DNA of 64,000 nt, from the NCBI RefSeq assembly GCF_049446075.1, contig NZ_JBMSEB010000001.1, positions 620,001-684,000 of the forward strand, written 5' to 3'. This document shows, piece after piece, positions 59,667 through 64,000 of this stretch (positions are counted from its first letter, which is position 1; each line of letters begins with the position of its first letter). The position numbers and the translations under genes are program-made. This stretch comes from Humibacter sp049446075 (GTDB taxonomy: Bacteria > Actinomycetota > Actinomycetes > Actinomycetales > Microbacteriaceae). The notes beneath the pieces are model-generated. The model saw only the letters and a program-made list of their open reading frames with translations. It ran no database searches and had not been told where the DNA came from.

Positions 59667-60245
59667 CTACTCTTCTCTGTCTGGGGAGCCGGCTCGTTCA
59701 GACGAACTGCTCCGGCCGGCGGCGTCATCGGAAGCGGGGAACTCTGCGAGCGCAGCCCACCGAGGGTCGATGTTCTGCGAGACTTCGCGATCCGGCAGAT
59801 CGGCCAACCGCTCGCCGGTCTCGGGGTCGAGACCGGGGCAATCCGGTCGGCACACCGGCTGGAACGGCAGTGACAACACCACCGCATCCCTGACAAGAGG
59901 TTCAAGATCCACGTGGTCGTCGTGAACCTCAAAGTCGAAAGCTTCCCCAGAAGAATACGCGAAAAGCTCCTGGAAGTCGACTTGGACAGGCTCGGCGATG
60001 TCGATCAGACACCGCCCGCAGACACCCGTCGCGACCGTCGTGGCTTCACCGGAAACGAGGATGCCCTCGTGCACGGATTCGAGCCGCACGTCGAGTTCGA
60101 GGTGCGAGCCGGCCTCCACGCTGAGCAGGCCTTCCCCGAGTTTGTCGGGCAGGTCGAGGCTCAGAGACTCTTCTCGCATCTCGCCTGGACGATGGATGAG
60201 GTCGCGCACACCTATGGAGTACGGATTGCGAACGGCGGGAGACAC
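59667..60245 (-). CDS. YceD/DUF177-family protein
   Basis: The 192-residue protein has RPGEMREESLSLDLPDKLG, TGVCGRCLIDIAEPVQVDF with one Cys pair, and VCRPDCPGLDPETGE with a second Cys pair that together could hold zinc. The family is coupled to rpmF throughout bacteria, and a role in 23S rRNA or ribosome assembly is suspected. GTG 60245 is the start. TAGAAT lies 8 nt upstream, which suggests a very short leader. Confidence 0.92.
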   Translation of the reverse strand: MSPAVRNPYSIGVRDLIHRPGEMREESLSLDLPDKLGEGLLSVEAGSHLELDVRLESVHEGILVSGEATTVATGVCGRCLIDIAEPVQVDFQELFAYSSGEAFDFEVHDDHVDLEPLVRDAVVLSLPFQPVCRPDCPGLDPETGERLADLPDREVSQNIDPRWAALAEFPASDDAAGRSSSSERAGSPDREE

Positions 60246-60293
60246 GAACGACGATTCTACGCGTCGTTCCCCTGCCGCATGCGCACCTGCCGT

Positions 60294-62675
60294 TCAGGCG
60301 CTGGGCACGGCTGCGGCCCTCAGCCGGCCTTCGAGCAACGAGACAGGAACAAGCATCGCTCGCACGCGTCTGGCCCATCCGGCGGTTGCCGCAATGGCTC
60401 CCACCACGGTCACGACATCGTCGGCGAGCACGGGGTCTGCCCATCGTCCCCCGGGCGGCCCGTACCTCTCCTGCTCGATCGCCTCGACGAGTTCGGCAAG
60501 GGCGACGGATGCCGCATCGCTTGTTTCGGCGTCGGGCGCCGATCCCGCGGCCCCCTGCCACGTGCGGCTCAGCCGCTCCGCGAAGGCGCGTGGAGTCTCC
60601 GTCGGTGGCGCGGCGAGTCCCAGGTCGAGCGCAGACGAGCGGAGCTCCGCCCAAGCAGCCGCTGCCGTGCCTCCTCCCTGGCGAAGGGTGTCCAGCCGTT
60701 TGGTGCGCATGCGGCGACGTATCACGGCGGGTGTCAGAAGCAGCGCGATGACGAGGAGCCCGACGGCAGCCACGCTGCTGCTCGACGAGAACGCCGCGCT
60801 TGCCGTGTCGGCCGAACCCGCCGCGGGTGCGGGCTTGTCGGTGGGCACTTGGCGCCTCGCGCCGTTCGCAGCGTCCGCGCTCGCTGTGTCGCTCGGCACG
60901 GGTGTCGCGGCAGTGGCCGTGCTGTAGTCCGGAACCGTGCCTCGGCCGACGGTGGGCTCGAATGGCACCCAGCCGACGCCGGGGAAGTACAGCTCGGGCC
61001 ATGCGTGCAGGTCGTCGGAGGTCACCTGGTACTGGGTCACCTTGTTCCCTGTTCCGGTCACCTCACCGGGCAGGTAGCCGACGGCGATCCGCGCTGGGAT
61101 GCCGAGCTCCCTCGCCATGAAGGTCATGGCAGCCGCGAAGTGCACGCAGTAGCCGGACTTCTGCTTCAGGAACGTGGCGATCGTGCCAGGGGTGTCGCCG
61201 TCGTACCCGCCGTTCTTCGGCGCATCAAGGGAGTAGCGGAAGTCGCCGTCGTGGAAGTACGCCTGCAACGCGACAGCCATGTCGTACGGCGTCGTCGCGC
61301 CCGCGGTCACCGACAGGGCGGTGGTGCGGATGACGCCTGGTGCGTTCTTCGGCACACTCAGGTCGTCCTGCACCGATTGCGGGTAGTCGGTTCCGGCCGA
61401 GCGCAGCTGCTTGGCCGTCGGCTCCAGGGTGCTGGATGTCACGCGATACTGCTGTCCGATCGTCGTGGCTGTGAGCCCCGAGATGGTCAGGTCGTCGCGT
61501 TCCCAGGCCCAGCTGCCGTCGAGTCCCTCGACCTTCGACGCCGGGTATGGCACGGGCAGCCACTTGCTCGTCATGTTGTGAACGTCGACGTCTGTGACGA
61601 CGTCGGTGGTATGGACGTGGCTGCTCAGGCCTGGCACGCGATCGATGGACGTGGATGAGCTGAAGAACGTCGACTGCGAGCGGGTGTGACGCCAGACCTC
61701 GCCCGAGAATGCGTCGAGCGTTGTCATCTGCAGGTAACCGGGCGAGGATGCCGTGGTCGTGTAATCGATGACGGGCACCGCAACGGGACGCCGCAGGTCG
61801 GCGCCGAGGTCGATGAGCGGGCTGACGCCTTGGCCGAAGAGCACGCCCGCCGCCGGAATCGACTGCCTGCCGACCTGCTGGAATCCGGGGGCCGTCGTTC
61901 CGATGACGAGGGCGACGACGATCGCGCCAACAGCGATGGAGAGCGATGCGGCGATCTCGCGCCCCGTGCCGCGCTTGGCCCGCACGTCGACCCTGAGCAG
62001 GAGCAGATAGGCGGCAAGACACAGGATGAGCGCCATCGGCGATATGCCGGTGTCGAGCAGCGATCCCGGCGCCAGAAGTGCAGCCGCGACGACCAGCCCG
62101 ACCAGGGCGGGCCTGTGACAGACGACGGCGAGAAAGTCGCAGACCCAGGCGATTCCGCCGCCGGCTGCGACGAGCAGGAAGAGGAATTCGGGCAGCGGAT
62201 CGGCCGGGACCCCCTGGTCATAGAACGAGACGCCGGATCGGGCGATGAGGTCGGCGAACTGCGAGAACGTCCCCGGCGTCGGGATGAAGCCGAACAGTGA
62301 CTGCCGGGGAGCGAACATCGCCGAGAGGAGCAGTAACAATGCGACGAAGGAGAGCAACGGCGCGAGCCACCTCGGGAGGGCGGCCGCGCGGGATCCGGCA
62401 GCGACCCCGAGCACCACGACAACGGCGAGAAGGAGCTGCCACCACCACTGCGCGCCCGAGATCAGCCCGACCAGAGCGACGGCGAGCGCGACCATGACCG
62501 CCAGCAGAGCGGCGCTCAGTCGCAGGTCGGCGACACGCGCGGAGAGGCCTTGCGCGGCATCCTCGAACCGAGCCCGAACCGACGCAGCGGCGGGCTTTTC
62601 GTTGCCGGGGGCCCGTCCCGGTTCTCGGTCGCGTCGAGGCGGGGCGGCAGGAGGACCTGGTGCGATGTCAAGCAT
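60294..62675 (-). CDS. TgpA-type transglutaminase-like membrane protein
   Basis: The 793-residue protein begins with a cytoplasmic Pro/Arg-rich stretch, then about seven membrane segments (residues 50-250), a large extracytoplasmic part, and a transglutaminase-like core: KSGYCVHFAAAMTFMARELG with the catalytic Cys, PARIAVGYLPG, SDDLHAWPELYFPGVGWVPFEP with the His. A further membrane segment (about 590-615) and a cytoplasmic tail follow. Family members may act on the cell surface, with unknown substrate. ATG 62675 overlaps the end of the DUF58 gene by 8 bases, so they are coupled. Confidence 0.9.
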   Translation of the reverse strand: MLDIAPGPPAAPPRRDREPGRAPGNEKPAAASVRARFEDAAQGLSARVADLRLSAALLAVMVALAVALVGLISGAQWWWQLLLAVVVVLGVAAGSRAAALPRWLAPLLSFVALLLLLSAMFAPRQSLFGFIPTPGTFSQFADLIARSGVSFYDQGVPADPLPEFLFLLVAAGGGIAWVCDFLAVVCHRPALVGLVVAAALLAPGSLLDTGISPMALILCLAAYLLLLRVDVRAKRGTGREIAASLSIAVGAIVVALVIGTTAPGFQQVGRQSIPAAGVLFGQGVSPLIDLGADLRRPVAVPVIDYTTTASSPGYLQMTTLDAFSGEVWRHTRSQSTFFSSSTSIDRVPGLSSHVHTTDVVTDVDVHNMTSKWLPVPYPASKVEGLDGSWAWERDDLTISGLTATTIGQQYRVTSSTLEPTAKQLRSAGTDYPQSVQDDLSVPKNAPGVIRTTALSVTAGATTPYDMAVALQAYFHDGDFRYSLDAPKNGGYDGDTPGTIATFLKQKSGYCVHFAAAMTFMARELGIPARIAVGYLPGEVTGTGNKVTQYQVTSDDLHAWPELYFPGVGWVPFEPTVGRGTVPDYSTATAATPVPSDTASADAANGARRQVPTDKPAPAAGSADTASAAFSSSSSVAAVGLLVIALLLTPAVIRRRMRTKRLDTLRQGGGTAAAAWAELRSSALDLGLAAPPTETPRAFAERLSRTWQGAAGSAPDAETSDAASVALAELVEAIEQERYGPPGGRWADPVLADDVVTVVGAIAATAGWARRVRAMLVPVSLLEGRLRAAAVPSA

Positions 62676-64000
62676 GACGAACCGCCGGCGAGCCGATGCT
62701 CGAGCGGATGCCCGCACGCTGCCACGCTGCTCCTGGCGTGTCCCCGGGCGCGACGTCGACGCACGTCCACCCACGCCGTTCGAAATGCTCGCGCAACTCC
62801 GGGCGCCGACCGACGAAGAAGGCGACCGCCGGATCGCACAGCGTTCGCAACGAGGCCAGCGCGGCGAGCTCGTCGCGGTCCCCGTCGACGAGGATCGCGA
62901 AGGTGGGCACGGCCTGCGGATTGCGACGCAGAGCCGAGCCGAGCACGCCTGCAGGGTCGGTCTTGTCTCTTCGCCGTTGCTCGAGTCCGGCCAGGCCGAT
63001 GAGCAGCGAGTTGGCGCCGCCAGGGGGGTCGTACGCCGATGCCGCCAGGCCGGCAAGGCCCGCGCGCCCGGTTCCCGCTCTGCCCTGCAGCTGCAGGGGC
63101 GCGGACTCCACGACGCCGAGCACGTAACCCTGCTCGATGAGGTGCGCGCCGACGGACGCCGCGAGGTCGACGGCGGTTTCGAAGGCAGGGCTCGCTCCGT
63201 GCCCATGCAGGTGACGGTGGTCGAGCCGTGCGCCGCCGTCAGTGTCGAGCAGGACCCAGGCCTCTGGGTTGCTGCGCGGCTCCTCCTGCCTGACCATGAG
63301 CTTGCCGTGCCTGGCGGTCGCGCGCCAATGCACACGGCGCATGGGGTCGCCCGGTCGGTAATCGCGGGCGATGAGCTCGTCCGCGTTGGGAATGCTGTGC
63401 TTCACCAGCTCGTGTTCGTATCCCTCGCTGCGAGACACGTCGAGTTCACCGTCGCCGAGTTCGGCGATGCGCGGAACGACGATGAGCGGCTTTGCGGAAC
63501 CCGCCGCGTAGACGCAGCGCACCAGGCCGAACGGGTCCGTGCGTTCCAGCAGCAACGGTCCGACCTCGAAGACGCCGCGGCCACTGGTGGCGACGGTGTA
63601 GCGAACCGTGGCACTGTCGGAGCGGTCGCGACTGGAACGGCTGTGCTCCTCGAGCTGCGGAAGCGGGGCGAGGCCGGATGCCGTGAGCCTGGGCGGGCAG
63701 GCATCCCGCCATCGCAGGCTCGGCGTACGGCGGCTCGCTTCGTTGCGCACGGTCACGGCGACGCGTGCCGACTCACCCGCCGTGACGACGTCGGATTCGA
63801 AGACCCGGTTGACGCTGATCCATGGTCGGTCGACGGTGACGGCGATCGCGGCCGCGAGAGGGAGAAGCAGGAGAACCAACCCGAGCACGAGGAGATCGAC
63901 CCTGCCGTACAGGGCGGCTCCCGTCAAAGCGAGCGCGCCGGCCGCAGCCAGGCCGGCACCTCGCCAGGTCGGTCGAGGCCGCTGCGCTGCTGGCCTGCCA
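62668..64000 (-). CDS. DUF58-domain protein (5' end beyond window)
   Basis: The frame stays open on the minus strand to the right edge, reading RPTWRGAGLAAAGALALTG before the TTG at 63927, which matches the first membrane segment of this family, so TTG 63927 is not the true start. Two hydrophobic segments are followed by a beta-rich region and the DUF58 signature IARDYRPGDPMRRVHWRATARHGKL. Then comes a von Willebrand-like end. DUF58 proteins go with MoxR ATPases and transglutaminases. The MoxR gene would be expected beyond 64000. Confidence 0.88.
   Translation of the reverse strand, partial: GRPAAQRPRPTWRGAGLAAAGALALTGAALYGRVDLLVLGLVLLLLPLAAAIAVTVDRPWISVNRVFESDVVTAGESARVAVTVRNEASRRTPSLRWRDACPPRLTASGLAPLPQLEEHSRSSRDRSDSATVRYTVATSGRGVFEVGPLLLERTDPFGLVRCVYAAGSAKPLIVVPRIAELGDGELDVSRSEGYEHELVKHSIPNADELIARDYRPGDPMRRVHWRATARHGKLMVRQEEPRSNPEAWVLLDTDGGARLDHRHLHGHGASPAFETAVDLAASVGAHLIEQGYVLGVVESAPLQLQGRAGTGRAGLAGLAASAYDPPGGANSLLIGLAGLEQRRRDKTDPAGVLGSALRRNPQAVPTFAILVDGDRDELAALASLRTLCDPAVAFFVGRRPELREHFERRGWTCVDVAPGDTPGAAWQRAGIRSSIGSPAVRHA

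Noticed and set aside
63927..63927. TTG 63927 as start of the DUF58 gene
   Set aside because: The frame remains open to the window edge and reads a typical first membrane segment, so the gene is cut by the window.
1..64000. tRNA, rRNA, tmRNA, RNase P RNA or SRP RNA genes
   Set aside because: I looked for T-loop and clover-leaf patterns in the gaps and saw none. A covariance-model scan would be needed to be sure.

Overview
The window looks like a 64 kb piece of a high-GC actinobacterial chromosome, most probably from the family Microbacteriaceae. The reasons are the high GC content with frequent GTG/TTG starts, many apparently leaderless genes (a TAnnnT -10 hexamer exactly 6 nt before the start codon), and the classic actinobacterial gene order rpmF-rnc-mutM ... 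smc ... ftsY-ffh ... rpsP-khpA-rimM ... trmD-rplS-lepB-rnhB-yraN-comM-dprA-xerC ... rpsB-tsf-pyrH-frr-cdsA. Almost the whole housekeeping block runs on the minus strand, so it is transcribed from right to left. The genus cannot be fixed from the sequence, but the omega-cyclohexyl fatty acid locus proposed below would fit genera such as Curtobacterium or Humibacter.

Layout from left to right. 1-5.3 kb: a partial coiled-coil protein, an AI-2E-type permease, a small conserved protein, a CPA1 Na+/H+ antiporter, a transglycosylase-like surface protein and a DivIVA-like protein. 5.3-9.8 kb: cdsA, frr, pyrH, tsf and rpsB with a strong intrinsic terminator. 10-12.7 kb: a sugar-porter permease and a secreted M23 metallopeptidase. 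12.7-21.2 kb: xerC, dprA, comM, yraN, DUF2469, rnhB, lepB, rplS, a membrane protein and trmD. Short tandem repeats have expanded inside or beside the M23 and xerC genes.

21.2-33.3 kb is a nitrate/nitrite assimilation island lying between trmD and rimM. It holds a sirohydrochlorin chelatase gene and nirD on the minus strand, then nirB-cobA-nnaR, nasB, an AidB-like acyl-CoA dehydrogenase, nasC and a truncated haemoglobin. Four promoters here (nirD, nirB, nasB, nasC) share one architecture: four 5-bp elements spaced by 6 bp, resembling actinobacterial GlnR boxes, ending 10 or 11 bp before a -10 hexamer. The system joins nitrate reduction, nitrite reduction, siroheme supply and a HemD-like regulator.

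34.9-42.2 kb is a second island, lying between rpsP and ffh. It is a four-gene operon: a 1041-residue fusion of an EPSP-synthase-like domain with an acyl-CoA ligase, an acyl-CoA dehydrogenase, a short-chain reductase with the enoyl-reductase signature Y-x6-K, and a 2,4-dienoyl-CoA-reductase-like flavoenzyme. This set matches what is needed to turn shikimate into cyclohexanecarboxyl-CoA, the starter for omega-cyclohexyl fatty acids. The fusion is the most unusual object in the window.

42.4-64 kb: a YbdK-type carboxylate-amine ligase, ffh, a DUF2004-like protein, ftsY, an EVE-domain protein, an FAD-linked oxidase, smc, a double GNAT protein, a membrane-anchored protein of unknown function, a two-component system, an MDR oxidoreductase, mutM, rnc, rpmF, a YceD-family protein, a transglutaminase-like membrane protein and a DUF58 protein cut by the right edge. 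No tRNA, rRNA, CRISPR array, insertion sequence or prophage was recognised, and no stretch longer than 300 bases lacks a gene.
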